Assembly: GCF_002795845.1 (NCBI RefSeq)
Contig: NZ_CP011797.1
Coordinates: forward strand, 1 to 64,000
Direction of reading: 5' to 3'
Source of the DNA: Reinekea forsetii
Lineage (GTDB): Bacteria; Pseudomonadota; Gammaproteobacteria; Pseudomonadales; Natronospirillaceae
Length of the DNA stretch: 64,000 bases
The first letter of the stretch is position 1; every line of letters starts with the position of its first letter. This document shows, piece after piece, positions 49,086 through 58,692 of the stretch. Position numbers and translations under genes: made by a program. The notes beneath the pieces were generated by a model. It saw only the letters and a list, made by a program, of their open reading frames with translations. It was not told where the DNA came from and did no database searches.

Positions 49086-49811
49086 CTAAAAGTCGCCCCA
49101 GCGGGCCTGGAGCAAACTTAATATCACCACCGGTGCGGTTTCAGTACGCAGAATGCGCGGTCCGAGCTGCCATGGGGTAAAGCCCTGCTGCTGGGCGAAA
49201 GCCAGTTCCGACCCACTTAGACCGCCCTCCGGTCCGACCAGAAAACTGACCGAATCGGGCCGTTCAGCGGGCCAAAGCGGTTGCTGTGCCGCGGTATGGA
49301 AGACCAGTTTCAGAGCTGAGCGTTGCGCCAGTACCCAATCGTTGAGCGACTGAATAGGGTGCAGTATGGGTAGGGTGTCGCGATAGGACTGCTCACAGGC
49401 GCTGGTCATAATGCCATGCCAATGGCTGAGTTTTTTCTCATAGCGGTCACGCGCTAAGCGCAGGTCACAGCGCTCACTGGTCAACGGGGTGAGGCTGGTC
49501 ACGCCCAGTTCAGTGGCCTTTTGCACGGCGTAGTCGAAGCGATCGCCCTTCGACATCACCAAGCCAAGATGGCTAACCAGCGGGGATGCCTCGGTCGCCA
49601 CCAGTTGCTCACTGAGTAACAGATTCGCCGCTTTCTTGCCGATATTCGTCAACGTGCCATTAAAGCGTTGACCCCGGCCGTTAAAGACCTCGACCTGCGC
49701 GCCATTATCGAGCCGCAGAGCCTTAACCAGATGCTGAAAGACAGACGCGGGCAGCGCCACAACCTGTTCGAGTGACTCGGCCTCAGGTACCCAGGCGCGA
49801 ATCGTTCTCAT
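49086..49811 (-). CDS. rsmE: 16S rRNA m3U1498 methyltransferase RsmE
   Basis: A SPOUT-class methyltransferase modifying U1498 of 16S rRNA with SAM. The 241-residue product has the PUA-like N-terminus and the knotted C-terminus with FLVGPEGGLSGSE and the LGPRILRTETAP motif. Its ATG overlaps the stop of the upstream lipoprotein gene by 4 nt (49808-49811). Confidence 0.93.
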   Translation of the reverse strand: MRTIRAWVPEAESLEQVVALPASVFQHLVKALRLDNGAQVEVFNGRGQRFNGTLTNIGKKAANLLLSEQLVATEASPLVSHLGLVMSKGDRFDYAVQKATELGVTSLTPLTSERCDLRLARDRYEKKLSHWHGIMTSACEQSYRDTLPILHPIQSLNDWVLAQRSALKLVFHTAAQQPLWPAERPDSVSFLVGPEGGLSGSELAFAQQQGFTPWQLGPRILRTETAPVVILSLLQARWGDF

Positions 49812-50251
49812 GGCGTGGCCACCGCGCCACAGGACGCTAGGCGTTCGGCGGTAAGACCAAAATTCTGGATCCAATCGGCTAAAATACACTGCCGATATTG
49901 ATAGGAATAAAGCATCGCATTGTCGGCATCTTCGGGGAAACTACTCGGCCAGCGCTCCAGTAACAGGGGTCCGCAGCGCTGCGCCGATTCCGCCACCGCG
50001 GCCTTGCAAAGTTCGGCAGGCAACTTCAGGCAGCCAATAGCAGCATCCTGTTCACACAAGAGCGCCGGCGCCTGTTGATTGAGGTACTGGATAAAGATCA
50101 CCGAGGGTACCGTTGCTACTGATCCGGGCTGATCCGGGCTAGGGCTCATGTCGGCAGGGTTGAGCGGGGCCGCATCGGTGGCCGGGGTTGCGCCGCTGCA
50201 TGCGGCCAGCCCGAGCGCCAGGAACAGGCCGATCGGGAAGCGCCCCTTCAT
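49808..50251 (-). CDS. Hypothetical lipoprotein
   Basis: 147 residues beginning with a lipoprotein signal peptide (lipobox LAAC, Cys18), then a Pro/Ala-rich stretch and a small domain containing about seven cysteines (CEQD, GCLK, LCKA, RCGP, QCIL, SCGA). No family recognised. It overlaps argC and rsmE by 4 nt each, within a chain of coupled genes. Confidence 0.75.
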   Translation of the reverse strand: MKGRFPIGLFLALGLAACSGATPATDAAPLNPADMSPSPDQPGSVATVPSVIFIQYLNQQAPALLCEQDAAIGCLKLPAELCKAAVAESAQRCGPLLLERWPSSFPEDADNAMLYSYQYRQCILADWIQNFGLTAERLASCGAVATP

Positions 50252-51192
50252 ACCAGTAGACCGGTGGTTTCGAGCAAGCCGAAGCGGCAATTCATGTTCT
50301 GCACTGCGGCACCCGATGCGCCCTTGCCCAGGTTATCCAGTCGCGCGACCAGATAGATGCGCTGGTCGGCGCTGAAGACAAAGAGCTCAATCCGGTTTGT
50401 ACCATTACAGTGAGTCGGCGCCAAGAAGCCGTCCTCGAGTTGACTCTGATCGTTGAGCGGAAACAGGGTGATAAACGGTTCAGCCTGATAGGCTTCGGCC
50501 AGCGCGACATAGACTTGCTCGGCGCTGCCGCTTAGGGCTGCCTCATGCAAGCCAATTGACACCAGCATGCCCTGCTCGAAATTACCGACGGTGGGCACAA
50601 AGACCGGGGCAAAATCGAGCCCGACAATGTGCTGCATCTCGGGCAGATGTTTATGGTTTAAATCAAGATTCTTCAGTCGCGCGGCGGCGGTTTCGGCTTG
50701 ACCTCGATCAAAGCCTTGATAATCGGCGATCATCGCCTTGCCGCCACCGCTGTAACCGGTGATCGCCTGTACCGTGAGCGGATAGGCTCGGGGCAGAAGG
50801 CCGGCGGCCACCAAGGGTGCCGTCAATAGCGTCATGCCGGTGGGGTAACAACCGGGATTGGCGATGCGATTGCTGGTCTGTATTTTAGGCCGCAGCCCCG
50901 CCAATTCCGGCACGCCGTAGACCCAAGCCGGATCGACGCGAAAGGCCGATGAGGCATCGATAATCACCGTCGCGGGGTTGCTGATTAGGGCCACGGCGGC
51001 GCGGCTGGCTTCATCGGGCAGGCACAAAAACACCACGTCGGCCCGATTCAGATAGGTTTCACGCAATTGTGGATCTTTTTTTTGCGCTTCCGGGATGCTG
51101 AGTAACTCGACATCGGGGTGGGCTTCTAATCGACTCTGTATTTGCAGGCCGGTGGTGCCATATTGGCCATCGATAAAGGCGGTAACAGTCAT
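50248..51192 (-). CDS. argC: N-acetyl-gamma-glutamyl-phosphate reductase, short (type 2) form
   Basis: Reduces N-acetylglutamyl phosphate in arginine synthesis. The 314-residue sequence has the catalytic Cys in NPGCYPTG, the Rossmann-type start FIDGQYGTTGLQ and GYSGGGK. The length fits the short ArgC2 type rather than the usual 340-residue form. It overlaps metF by 4 nt upstream and the lipoprotein gene downstream. Confidence 0.92.
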   Translation of the reverse strand: MTVTAFIDGQYGTTGLQIQSRLEAHPDVELLSIPEAQKKDPQLRETYLNRADVVFLCLPDEASRAAVALISNPATVIIDASSAFRVDPAWVYGVPELAGLRPKIQTSNRIANPGCYPTGMTLLTAPLVAAGLLPRAYPLTVQAITGYSGGGKAMIADYQGFDRGQAETAAARLKNLDLNHKHLPEMQHIVGLDFAPVFVPTVGNFEQGMLVSIGLHEAALSGSAEQVYVALAEAYQAEPFITLFPLNDQSQLEDGFLAPTHCNGTNRIELFVFSADQRIYLVARLDNLGKGASGAAVQNMNCRFGLLETTGLLV

Positions 51193-52034
51193 GCTTTAAA
51201 ACCTTCCAGTTGGGCTAGGATCGCCAGCGTTGGTGCCGACTGGTTCATGCTGTAGAAGTGCAACTTAGGCGCCCCGGCGACAATGAGCTCCTGACACAGA
51301 TCGACGACAAAGTTCAGGCCAATGCGCTGAATTCGGGTGACATCATCGCCACAGCTTTGCAGCGCCTGACGCATCCAACGGGGAATGTCGGCACCACAGG
51401 CATCGGAGAAGCGTGCCAGATTGGTGAAATTGGTAATCGGCATAATACCTGGCACGATCGCGATATCGCAATCGCGCCGGCGCACTTCGGAGACGAAATG
51501 TTTGTAGGCATTGATGTTGTAAAAATACTGGGTGATGGCGCTGTCGGCGCCGGCCTTGGCCTTGGCCACAAAATGGTCGACATCCTGATCAAAACTGTTC
51601 GCTTGCGGGTGCATCTCCGGATAGGCCGCGACCTCGATACTGAAGGTATCGGCAAATTCGGCTTTAATAAAGGTGACCAGATCCGAGGCATGGTTGAAAT
51701 CACCCCCGGTGCCGCGCATGCCACTGGGTAAGTCGCCGCGCAGCGCCACAATGCGGTTGATACCGGCCGCCTGATATTGCTCGAGCAGAGCCTGGACCGT
51801 AGCCCGGTTCGAACCGATACAGGACAGATGGGGCGCGGCCGGGACCCCGCGGCTATTCAATTCAATAACGGTATTGATGGTGCGTTCCTGAGTGGAACCA
51901 CCGGCGCCATAGGTGACACTAAAGAATTCCGGCTGGGCAATCTTTAATTCGTCATGGGCCGTCAATAATTTGTCATAGCCGATGTCGGTTTTAGGCGGGA
52001 AAAACTCAAAACTGACGGGTACTGGGGTATTCAT
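51189..52034 (-). CDS. metF: Methylenetetrahydrofolate reductase
   Basis: Reduces 5,10-methylene-THF to 5-methyl-THF, supplying methyl groups for methionine. The 281-residue protein has the MetF pattern: SFEFFPPK, SVTYGAGGS, LRGD and GIMPITNF. It is downstream of ahcY; the start ATG at 52034 has GAGAAG upstream. Confidence 0.94.
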   Translation of the reverse strand: MNTPVPVSFEFFPPKTDIGYDKLLTAHDELKIAQPEFFSVTYGAGGSTQERTINTVIELNSRGVPAAPHLSCIGSNRATVQALLEQYQAAGINRIVALRGDLPSGMRGTGGDFNHASDLVTFIKAEFADTFSIEVAAYPEMHPQANSFDQDVDHFVAKAKAGADSAITQYFYNINAYKHFVSEVRRRDCDIAIVPGIMPITNFTNLARFSDACGADIPRWMRQALQSCGDDVTRIQRIGLNFVVDLCQELIVAGAPKLHFYSMNQSAPTLAILAQLEGFKA

Positions 52035-52064
52035 AATAGTCTTCTCTGTGATCGGGATTGAGTC

Positions 52065-52102
52065 GCCAGCCGCGCCCTGACCGAGTCAGTAGTGCGGCTG
52101 GC
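52065..52102 (-). other. Nested hairpin between ahcY and metF
   Basis: Outer arms GCCAGCCGC (52065-52073) and GCGGCTGGC (52094-52102) enclose an inner CTGAC/GTCAG hairpin (52077-52089). It lies in the 91-bp gap between ahcY and metF and may slow or stabilise the mRNA. No T-run. Confidence 0.5.
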
Positions 52103-52125
52103 TGTAGGCGCCTGGCGGCTCCTAA

Positions 52126-53508
52126 TCAATATTTATATTCTTCAGGCTTGTAGGGTCCGGCCACGGGTACATTGATGTAGTTGGCCTGGGTTTCGGTCAG
52201 CGTGGTCATCACCCCGCCAAAGCCTTTGACCATTTCGGCGGCCACCTCTTCGTCTAATTTTTTCGGCAATATTTTGACGTAAAGGTTAGCGGCTTTCTCG
52301 GCAGCGGGCAAGTCGGCGAACTTACGTTCAAACAGATACATCTGCGCCAGGACCTGGTTGGCGAACGACCCGTCCATGATACGGCTTGGGTGGCCGGTGG
52401 CATTGCCCAGGTTGACCAGACGTCCTTCGGACAGCAAGATAATAAAGTCATCACTGGCGGCGCTGCGATAGATCTGATGAACTTGCGGCTTCACTTCGGT
52501 CCACTGCCATGAGGTGCGCATAAAGGCGGTGTCGATTTCATTATCGAAGTGACCGATGTTACAGACTACGGCACCTTTCTTGACCGCGGCCAACATATAT
52601 TTATCGCAGACATTGGTGTTGCCGGTGGTGGTCACGATCAGGTCGGTGTTGTGCAGCAACGGTAAGTTAATGCTCGCCGCGGTACCGTCGTTGATACCGT
52701 CATTGTAGGGAGACACAACCTCAAAACCGTCCATGCAGGCCTGCATCGCACAGATTGGATCGATTTCCGATACCTTGACGATCATGCTTTCCTGACGCAG
52801 AGACGCCGCCGAACCCTTGCCGACATCACCGTAGCCGATTACCAGGGCTTTTTTACCGGCCAACAGATGGTCGGTGCCGCGCTTAATAGCATCGTTTAAG
52901 GAATGACGACAGCCGTACTTGTTGTCGTTCTTAGCCTTGGTCACCGCATCATTGACATTGATCGCCGGTACCTTGAGCTCGCCCTTGGCCAACATATCCA
53001 GCAATCGGTGTACACCGGTGGTGGTTTCTTCCGAGATACCGTGAATTTGCGCTAGCAGCTGTGGGTATTTGCTGTGAACCATTTCGGTCAGATCGCCGCC
53101 ATCATCAAGAATGATGTTCGCGTCCCAGACCTCGGTGCCGTCTTTACCCGCAAGGATGGTCTGTTCAATACACCATAAAAATTCATCATCGGTTTCACCC
53201 TTCCAGGCGAATACCGGGATGCCCGCCGCCGCGATAGCGGCCGCCGCATGATCCTGGGTTGAGAAAATATTGCATGAAGACCAACGCACGGCCGCGCCTA
53301 AGTCGATCAGCGTCTCGATGAGCACGGCGGTTTGAATGGTCATATGGATACAACCCATGATGCGCGCACCGGCCAATGGCTGATCGGCACGATACTTATG
53401 ACGCAGTGCCATAAGCGCCGGCATTTCACTTTCGGCGATGGCGATTTCTTTGCGGCCCCAGTCGGCCAATGACATATCGGCGACCTGGTAATCGGTAAAA
53501 GTTGTCAT
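52126..53508 (-). CDS. ahcY: Adenosylhomocysteinase
   Basis: Hydrolyses SAH to adenosine and homocysteine, removing the methylation inhibitor and feeding methionine synthesis. The 460-residue product has [16 protein letters not shown], the NAD-binding [10 protein letters not shown] and a C-terminal PYKPEEYKY tail, as in all AhcYs. AAGGA lies 7 nt before the ATG. Upstream is metK; downstream metF. Confidence 0.96.
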   Translation of the reverse strand: MTTFTDYQVADMSLADWGRKEIAIAESEMPALMALRHKYRADQPLAGARIMGCIHMTIQTAVLIETLIDLGAAVRWSSCNIFSTQDHAAAAIAAAGIPVFAWKGETDDEFLWCIEQTILAGKDGTEVWDANIILDDGGDLTEMVHSKYPQLLAQIHGISEETTTGVHRLLDMLAKGELKVPAINVNDAVTKAKNDNKYGCRHSLNDAIKRGTDHLLAGKKALVIGYGDVGKGSAASLRQESMIVKVSEIDPICAMQACMDGFEVVSPYNDGINDGTAASINLPLLHNTDLIVTTTGNTNVCDKYMLAAVKKGAVVCNIGHFDNEIDTAFMRTSWQWTEVKPQVHQIYRSAASDDFIILLSEGRLVNLGNATGHPSRIMDGSFANQVLAQMYLFERKFADLPAAEKAANLYVKILPKKLDEEVAAEMVKGFGGVMTTLTETQANYINVPVAGPYKPEEYKY

Positions 53509-53620
53509 AGTCTGTTCCTTAATAAGAGATTTCGGTGATGGGCCGGCCTCTGGCGCAACCCATCTATATGGACGTTCTGGACGGTGAGTCCAGCATGCTG
53601 GCGCGAGTCGCGCGCAAAAA
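53509..53620 (-). promoter_or_regulatory. Structured leader between metK and ahcY
   Basis: A 112-bp leader rich in inverted repeats: GATGGG/CCCATC (53537-53564), CTGGAC/GTCCAG (53577-53593) and a perfect 12-bp palindrome CCAGCATGCTGG (53590-53601). The core sequences of the SAH riboswitch were not recognised. A translational control structure is an inference. Confidence 0.4.
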
Positions 53621-54775
53621 TTAGAGCCCGGCGCCACTTTTTAGGGCGTCGACCTTATCGGTATTTTCCCAGCTAAAGCCGGCACGACCGAAGTGGCCGT
53701 AGGCCGCGGTCGGACGGTAGATTGGCCGGCGCAGGTCGAGCATCTCGATAATGCCGCGCGGGCGCAGGTCGAAGTTATCGCGCACCAGTTGGGCGATGAG
53801 CGTTTCGCTGACCTTGTTGGTGCCGAAGGTATTGATCGAGATGGAGGTCGGTTCGGCGACCCCAATGGCATAAGAGACCTGAATTTCACAGCGGTCGGCT
53901 AGGCCGGCCGCGACGATGTTTTTCGCCACGTAGCGCACGGCATAGGCGGCCGAACGGTCGACCTTAGACGGATCCTTGCCCGAGAAGGCACCGCCACCGT
54001 GACGGGCCATGCCGCCATAGGTATCGACAATAATCTTTCGCCCGGTTAGGCCACAGTCACCCACTGGGCCGCCGATAACAAAGTTACCGGTCGGGTTGAT
54101 ATGGTATTGGGTATCTTTGTGCAGCCACTGCGTCGGTAACACCTCTTTAATAATAGTCTCCATCACCGCTTCGCGCAGATCGGACAAAGCAATATCCGGA
54201 TTGTGCTGGGTTGATAGCACCACCGCGTCGATGGCCACCGGCTTGCCGTGCTCGTAGCGCAGCGTCACCTGAGATTTGGCATCGGGGCGCAGCCAAGGCA
54301 GAACACCTTTCTTGCGTAACTTGGCCTGTTGCTCGACCAGTCGATGGGCATAAAAGATCGGCGCGGGCATCAGACTGTCGGTTTCATTGGTGGCATAACC
54401 GAACATCAGACCCTGGTCACCAGCACCGAGATCCTTGTCGCCCGCCTCATCGACACCGACGGCGATATCGTGTGATTGCTTGCCGATCGCGTTGAGCACG
54501 GCGCAGGAGGCACCGTCGAAGCCCACATCGGAGGAGTCATAGCCGATATCGAGAATGACACCGCGCACAATATCTTCCAGATCGACGTAGGTCGAGGTGC
54601 GCACCTCGCCGGCAATGACCGCCATGCCAGTTTTGACCAGCGTTTCCACCGCCACTCGGGCGTGGGGGTCGGCACCGATAATGGCATCGAGAATGGCATC
54701 GGATATCTGGTCGGCCATCTTATCGGGATGGCCTTCTGAGACGCTTTCCGAGGTGAAAAGACTGTATTCGCTCAT
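53621..54775 (-). CDS. metK: S-adenosylmethionine synthetase
   Basis: Makes SAM from methionine and ATP. The 384-residue product shows [53 protein letters not shown] and [12 protein letters not shown] 54775 has AAGGA 7 nt upstream. It is the second gene of the methyl-cycle group. Confidence 0.97.
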   Translation of the reverse strand: MSEYSLFTSESVSEGHPDKMADQISDAILDAIIGADPHARVAVETLVKTGMAVIAGEVRTSTYVDLEDIVRGVILDIGYDSSDVGFDGASCAVLNAIGKQSHDIAVGVDEAGDKDLGAGDQGLMFGYATNETDSLMPAPIFYAHRLVEQQAKLRKKGVLPWLRPDAKSQVTLRYEHGKPVAIDAVVLSTQHNPDIALSDLREAVMETIIKEVLPTQWLHKDTQYHINPTGNFVIGGPVGDCGLTGRKIIVDTYGGMARHGGGAFSGKDPSKVDRSAAYAVRYVAKNIVAAGLADRCEIQVSYAIGVAEPTSISINTFGTNKVSETLIAQLVRDNFDLRPRGIIEMLDLRRPIYRPTAAYGHFGRAGFSWENTDKVDALKSGAGL

Positions 54776-54801
54776 GGGTTGTTCCTTAGTTCGTAAGTCG
54801 G

Positions 54802-55734
54802 TCAAACGTTACGGTAGACTTGGGTTTGCACCTGAAAGCCATTTCGCAACGCTAAAAATCGTGTTTGATCGTGCGCCAGACCGTGTCGGCCCGCCCACTG
54901 ATGTAATTCTTCCGGTTCAAAACCTAGCCACTGGTCACCACATTGGTCACGCGCCCACTCCTGATCGTGCCGACACAGATCGGTTACGATCAGCACACCG
55001 TTGGGATTAAGCAACAGGGCGCATTGGGCAATCTCTGCCTCGGGCATCGGCACATGGTGCAAAACCATGTTATAGAAAATGATATCGAACCGATCCGCCT
55101 GCCCGAGCAGGGTATCGGTATTGCCTTCGATCAGTTCAACGGACGAGCCGTGCCCCAAATGATCCGTTGCTTGCGCCAACATGACCGGCGAAATATCGAC
55201 ACCGACGACCAGCTGAAAGCGCTGAGCTAAGGCCTTAAGAAACTCGCCTTTGCCGGGGCCGACTTCCAGGACCCGCTCGTGCGGCGAGCGCTGAAGGCTG
55301 TCCAACAGCTGCAGTGCCTCTGGCCCGTAATGCTCAAACAGCACGATGCGCTCCTGGTGCAGAACAAACTCGTTGGCATGCTCAACAAAAAACTGCCGTG
55401 CGCGAGTCAACCGCTCGGCGCGAATACGCTGCTGCTGAGCCAGTACTGGCTCGGGTAAGGGCTGCTGATCCAATTCACGAAACAGTTGCTGTTGGACATT
55501 GAGCGCATCCCCGAGCGAGCGGCGATAATAGATACTATTGCCCTCGCGTCGGCTGTCGACCCAGCCGGCCTTACTTAAAACCTTAAGGTGGTGACTCATG
55601 CCCGACTGTTTCACATCGAGCATTTCACTCAATTCCAGCACCCCATAGGCGCTGCTGCCGAGCAATTGCAGCACGGTTAGCCGGGTTGGGTCACTGATGG
55701 CTTTAAAAAACGCCGCGTAATCGGATAGGTTCAT
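54802..55734 (-). CDS. ArsR-family regulator fused to SAM methyltransferase, SahR-like
   Basis: A 310-residue protein with an N-terminal ArsR winged helix ([27 protein letters not shown]) and a C-terminal class I methyltransferase fold ([13 protein letters not shown], near 160-172; [14 protein letters not shown]). Fusions of this type regulate SAM/SAH metabolism; SahR, known in several Proteobacteria, senses SAH and controls metK, ahcY and metF. It is the first gene before metK, with an operator-like inverted repeat upstream. The start is ATG 55734; an in-frame TTG at 55770 lies within the repeat. Classic arsenic-binding ArsR cysteines are absent. Confidence 0.87.
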   Translation of the reverse strand: MNLSDYAAFFKAISDPTRLTVLQLLGSSAYGVLELSEMLDVKQSGMSHHLKVLSKAGWVDSRREGNSIYYRRSLGDALNVQQQLFRELDQQPLPEPVLAQQQRIRAERLTRARQFFVEHANEFVLHQERIVLFEHYGPEALQLLDSLQRSPHERVLEVGPGKGEFLKALAQRFQLVVGVDISPVMLAQATDHLGHGSSVELIEGNTDTLLGQADRFDIIFYNMVLHHVPMPEAEIAQCALLLNPNGVLIVTDLCRHDQEWARDQCGDQWLGFEPEELHQWAGRHGLAHDQTRFLALRNGFQVQTQVYRNV

Positions 55735-55764
55735 GGAGGAGACGATAGCAGTGCTTGATGTTTT

Positions 55765-55806
55765 CCTCAAGATCTATATCAATATATTTTGATATAGATC
55801 TTGAGG
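55765..55806. promoter_or_regulatory. 42-bp inverted repeat, likely operator of the SahR-like regulator
   Basis: Two perfect 18-bp arms, CCTCAAGATCTATATCAA (55765-55782) and TTGATATAGATCTTGAGG (55789-55806), separated by TATATT. It lies 31 bp ahead of the ATG of the ArsR/methyltransferase gene, within its promoter region. ArsR-type regulators bind AT-rich palindromes, so autoregulation of the metK-ahcY group is likely. A promoter -10 may lie within the repeat. Confidence 0.8.
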
Positions 55807-55885
55807 GCCCCTGTATAGCGAGCCTAGGGGGAGGCTTAGAGCCTGCGGCGAGGGCTCGGCCCCTAGCCGTCGAGACCCGTCGGCG

Positions 55886-56998
55886 CTATTCGAAATGCCA
55901 GCCATCGTTGCTTATTGCGACCGCGAGACCGGTGGCAATCGACTGTTGGGCGGCCAAACCGAGCACGACGGCCTTGAGCCCATCGGCGACCGATACCTCG
56001 ACAGCTTGACCGTCGGTAATGGCCCGATAAAAGCCCAGGTGCTGGTAGTAGGTCGAGCCATTGTGATCGCCTGCGGCCAGCAGGGTCGGGTCGACCGGTA
56101 TCGAGGTGATCACTGGGCCGCTCGGCTGACGGGGACTGAATACCAGCTGTGGAGTGGGTGCAGGACCCAACTCGGTATTCCAAAACCGGCCCGGTCCGGG
56201 CACCGAGGCTTCCAACTTACCCCGTTCGCCAAGCGCACAGAGCTCTTCTTGATAGCGCGAGCCCTCGGCAAACATACACAGTTCCAATAGGGCCCGTTGA
56301 CCGTTGGCAAAATCCACTATGACGTAGGCATTATCGAGGATATCCGGTGCCTGGCCGTCATAGCGTTCGTCGAGATGGTTGACGTCGATGCCGCCGGAGG
56401 CGAAGACTCGAATCGCTTCACTCTGGGACTGCAAACGCATCAGATCGAAAAAATGACAGCATTTTTCAACCAAAGTGCCACCAGTGTTTTTATTAAACCG
56501 GTTCCAGTCGCCGACCTTGGTCAGGAAGGGGAAGCGATGCTCGCGCACGCTGAACTGTCGGGTCACGCCGTGCGCGCCGCTGCGAATCTGGCCCAGTAGG
56601 GCGGCCACCGGCGGCATATAGCGGTATTCCATGGCAACCCAGAGCGGTGCGCGGTGACCAGCCGCTGCCTGGCGTATGCGCTCGATATCCTCGCGACAGG
56701 TGACCAACGGCTTTTCCACCAGAACGGGTAAGTCGGTCTGGGCCAGTACCGCCAAGAGTTGCTCGGCGTGCATAAAGTTGGGGCTGGCGATGACCAGGGC
56801 ATCCAGGTCTGGCGCCGCCAATAAGGTCTCGATCGACGCTTCGAAGCGGACCTCGGGCACCAGCGCCAAGATCCGTTGTTGCATTTCAGGGTCCGGCTCA
56901 TAGACCGCACGTACACTGGCCTGGGGCAGTAGCTGAATATTGCGAATGTGCTCTTGGCCCATCATGCCGCAACCGATGATTCCATAGCCTAAGGTCAT
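55886..56998 (-). CDS. Gfo/Idh/MocA family dehydrogenase
   Basis: A 370-residue oxidoreductase: Rossmann GIIGCGMMG (6-14), EKPLVTC with the catalytic Lys near 95, and EYRYMPP in the substrate domain. Such enzymes oxidise inositols, sugars or sugar acids. It follows the GntR gene on the same strand, 78 nt away, and divergent from a TRAP transporter; the uptake and oxidation of one substrate class is inferred. GGAG lies 6 nt before the ATG. Confidence 0.88.
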   Translation of the reverse strand: MTLGYGIIGCGMMGQEHIRNIQLLPQASVRAVYEPDPEMQQRILALVPEVRFEASIETLLAAPDLDALVIASPNFMHAEQLLAVLAQTDLPVLVEKPLVTCREDIERIRQAAAGHRAPLWVAMEYRYMPPVAALLGQIRSGAHGVTRQFSVREHRFPFLTKVGDWNRFNKNTGGTLVEKCCHFFDLMRLQSQSEAIRVFASGGIDVNHLDERYDGQAPDILDNAYVIVDFANGQRALLELCMFAEGSRYQEELCALGERGKLEASVPGPGRFWNTELGPAPTPQLVFSPRQPSGPVITSIPVDPTLLAAGDHNGSTYYQHLGFYRAITDGQAVEVSVADGLKAVVLGLAAQQSIATGLAVAISNDGWHFE

Positions 56999-57076
56999 AA
57001 AGTGCTCCATGTGCTAACGCAGTGTGTTGGATCGGGGTCTAGTTAAGGGCCTCTCCGCCTGGCTGAGTCGTCCCAC

Positions 57077-57823
57077 TTAGGACATCCTTGAGACGTAATG
57101 GCAGATGGCCGGGTTAAACCAGGTGCGGGAGTACTCTTCGACACGGTCATCAGCGGACCAGCTGAGCCGCTCTATCCAGCCCAAGGCGCTAGCGGGTGGT
57201 AAATCGAGTATGGTTGCAGCCCAATCTGTCGCCGGAAAAACGCGCAGACGATCCTCAACCCGGCTGATCCAGAAGCCAAAATGCTCGCGATAATGTCGAT
57301 ACAGGGACTCATCCAGTTCGGCTGCGCTGAGCGTTTCAGCATGCGCGGCGCGGACCCACATTTCTTCCGCCGCGATCGCGCTCTGGTTCAAGAAGCGCTT
57401 GCGTTCAATGCGCCAAAAAAGCGTATCGGCGGGGCAACTAAAACGTTCAGCGACTTCTGTGTTGGCTTCTTTGCGCACAGCCAGGGTTTGGGCGTGTGGT
57501 GTGCCACCACCGTCCAGTAGCTCCAAGCGAAAGAGTTGATAGACCGCTTCTCGTGCGGGCCGTTTGACATAGGTTCCGGAGCCCTGCCGACGCTCTACCA
57601 GGCCGTCATTCTCGAGTAAAGCCAGGGCTTTCCGCAGCGTTCCGACAGCGACCTTCAGTTCAACCGCCAGATCGGCCTCGATTGGCAGTCGTTCCCCTTC
57701 GCGCCAATGGCCGGCATTAATTTCCCTTAAGAGCAGTTCACTGACCTGAACGTACATGGGTCGTCGTTTACCCTGACGGGCGCCGAAGTCGGCATTAATT
57801 CTCTCGCTAATCTGGTTGCTCAA
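57077..57823 (-). CDS. GntR-family (HutC/UTRA) transcriptional regulator
   Basis: A 248-residue regulator with an N-terminal winged helix (YVQVSELLLREINAGHWREGERLPIEADLA) and a C-terminal UTRA-type ligand domain. The start is TTG with AAGGA nine nt upstream. It is divergent from the TRAP operon and cotranscribed with the dehydrogenase, so it probably senses the same substrate. Confidence 0.88.
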   Translation of the reverse strand: MSNQISERINADFGARQGKRRPMYVQVSELLLREINAGHWREGERLPIEADLAVELKVAVGTLRKALALLENDGLVERRQGSGTYVKRPAREAVYQLFRLELLDGGGTPHAQTLAVRKEANTEVAERFSCPADTLFWRIERKRFLNQSAIAAEEMWVRAAHAETLSAAELDESLYRHYREHFGFWISRVEDRLRVFPATDWAATILDLPPASALGWIERLSWSADDRVEEYSRTWFNPAICHYVSRMS

Positions 57824-58155
57824 TGCACTACTTCCTTCAAACGTGGATCAGTCTGGTGAGCGCTATCGTATCATATTAGAAGACCCTGATTTTAATGAAT
57901 TCATCTATAATTGATTTACATCAGCATCATACATTGCTAGTGTTATCTGGCAAGAAAAAAGTAAATCAATGATAGATGATAACGAAAATTATAGGTTCTT
58001 GGCTTCACTGTATTCATCCAGGCAGCCCAATCGGTATCAACAGACCATCGCAATGCCACCGACCATTGGGTTTCGGCTTGCGTGGTAACCGGCCAATAAC
58101 AATAAGAATAATAGGGACTCAATATGCCATGCGCGCTTAATTTGGTCGTCCAGCC
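57824..58155. promoter_or_regulatory. 332-bp divergent control region, GntR to TRAP genes
   Basis: AT-rich region without a convincing gene. It contains a long inverted repeat at 57901-57979 (listed separately). The dctQ-like gene starts at the right edge; no strong ribosome-binding site or sigma-70 hexamers can be assigned confidently. Confidence 0.5.
57901..57979. repeat. 19-bp inverted repeat, putative GntR operator pair
   Basis: Left arm TCATCTATAATTGATTTAC (57901-57919) and the reverse complement of the right arm (57961-57979) match at 18 of 19 bases, with a 41-bp spacer. Located between the GntR and TRAP genes, it could be two operator half-sites or a loop-forming pair. Confidence 0.75.
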
Positions 58156-58686
58156 ATGACCGCCCTGCACTGGGTACACAGCAGGTTGGAACGCTTTAAT
58201 AGAATGCTAATGACCATCAGTGCCAATATGGCTTGGGTATTGGTCGCGCTGATGGTGCTCACTATTTTGTTACAAGTGTTTTGTCGCTATGTCCTAAACA
58301 GTGCGCTGCCATGGCCCGAAGAGGTCGCCCGTGCCTTTATGATCTGGATGATGGCGTTGGTGGCGGCGCAGGCTTATCACAACGGATCCTTTGTGGCGAT
58401 CGATATGCTGCATGAGATGATGCCTCCCGCCCTGGCCCGACTGTTGAAGCTGTTGCTCTTGGTGATCGCCGCCCTGGTCCTGTTTCGGCTCTTTACCCTA
58501 GGCTTAGAATTTTTTGAACGCGGTTTTCGTACTCGCGCTGCATCGTTCAAATTGCCTCGTGCCTGGATCTATCTGGCGATGCCAGTCTGTTTCGGCACCA
58601 TGTTGTTGGTCAATATTGAACTGATCTTGAAAAATCTTCTGGGCCTCGCCGCGCCGACCCCTTATCAAGCACCCACTGGAGATTAG
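58156..58686 (+). CDS. TRAP transporter small permease subunit
   Basis: DctQ-type subunit of a tripartite ATP-independent periplasmic transporter, 176 residues with four membrane helices. The central RAFMIWMMALVAAQAYHNGSFVAIDML motif is typical. It is the first of three TRAP genes. ATG 58156 is used; ATG 58204 is another in-frame option. Confidence 0.9.
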   Translation: MTALHWVHSRLERFNRMLMTISANMAWVLVALMVLTILLQVFCRYVLNSALPWPEEVARAFMIWMMALVAAQAYHNGSFVAIDMLHEMMPPALARLLKLLLLVIAALVLFRLFTLGLEFFERGFRTRAASFKLPRAWIYLAMPVCFGTMLLVNIELILKNLLGLAAPTPYQAPTGD

Positions 58687-58692
58687 CCGCCG

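Noticed and set aside
53509-53620. SAH riboswitch before ahcY
   Set aside because: Hairpins are present, but the conserved purine-rich core of the known SAH riboswitch was not recognisable by eye.
57943-58179. 78-codon minus-strand frame between the GntR and TRAP genes
   Set aside because: It overlaps the inverted repeat and the start of the dctQ-like gene, lacks a ribosome-binding site and has no recognisable feature.
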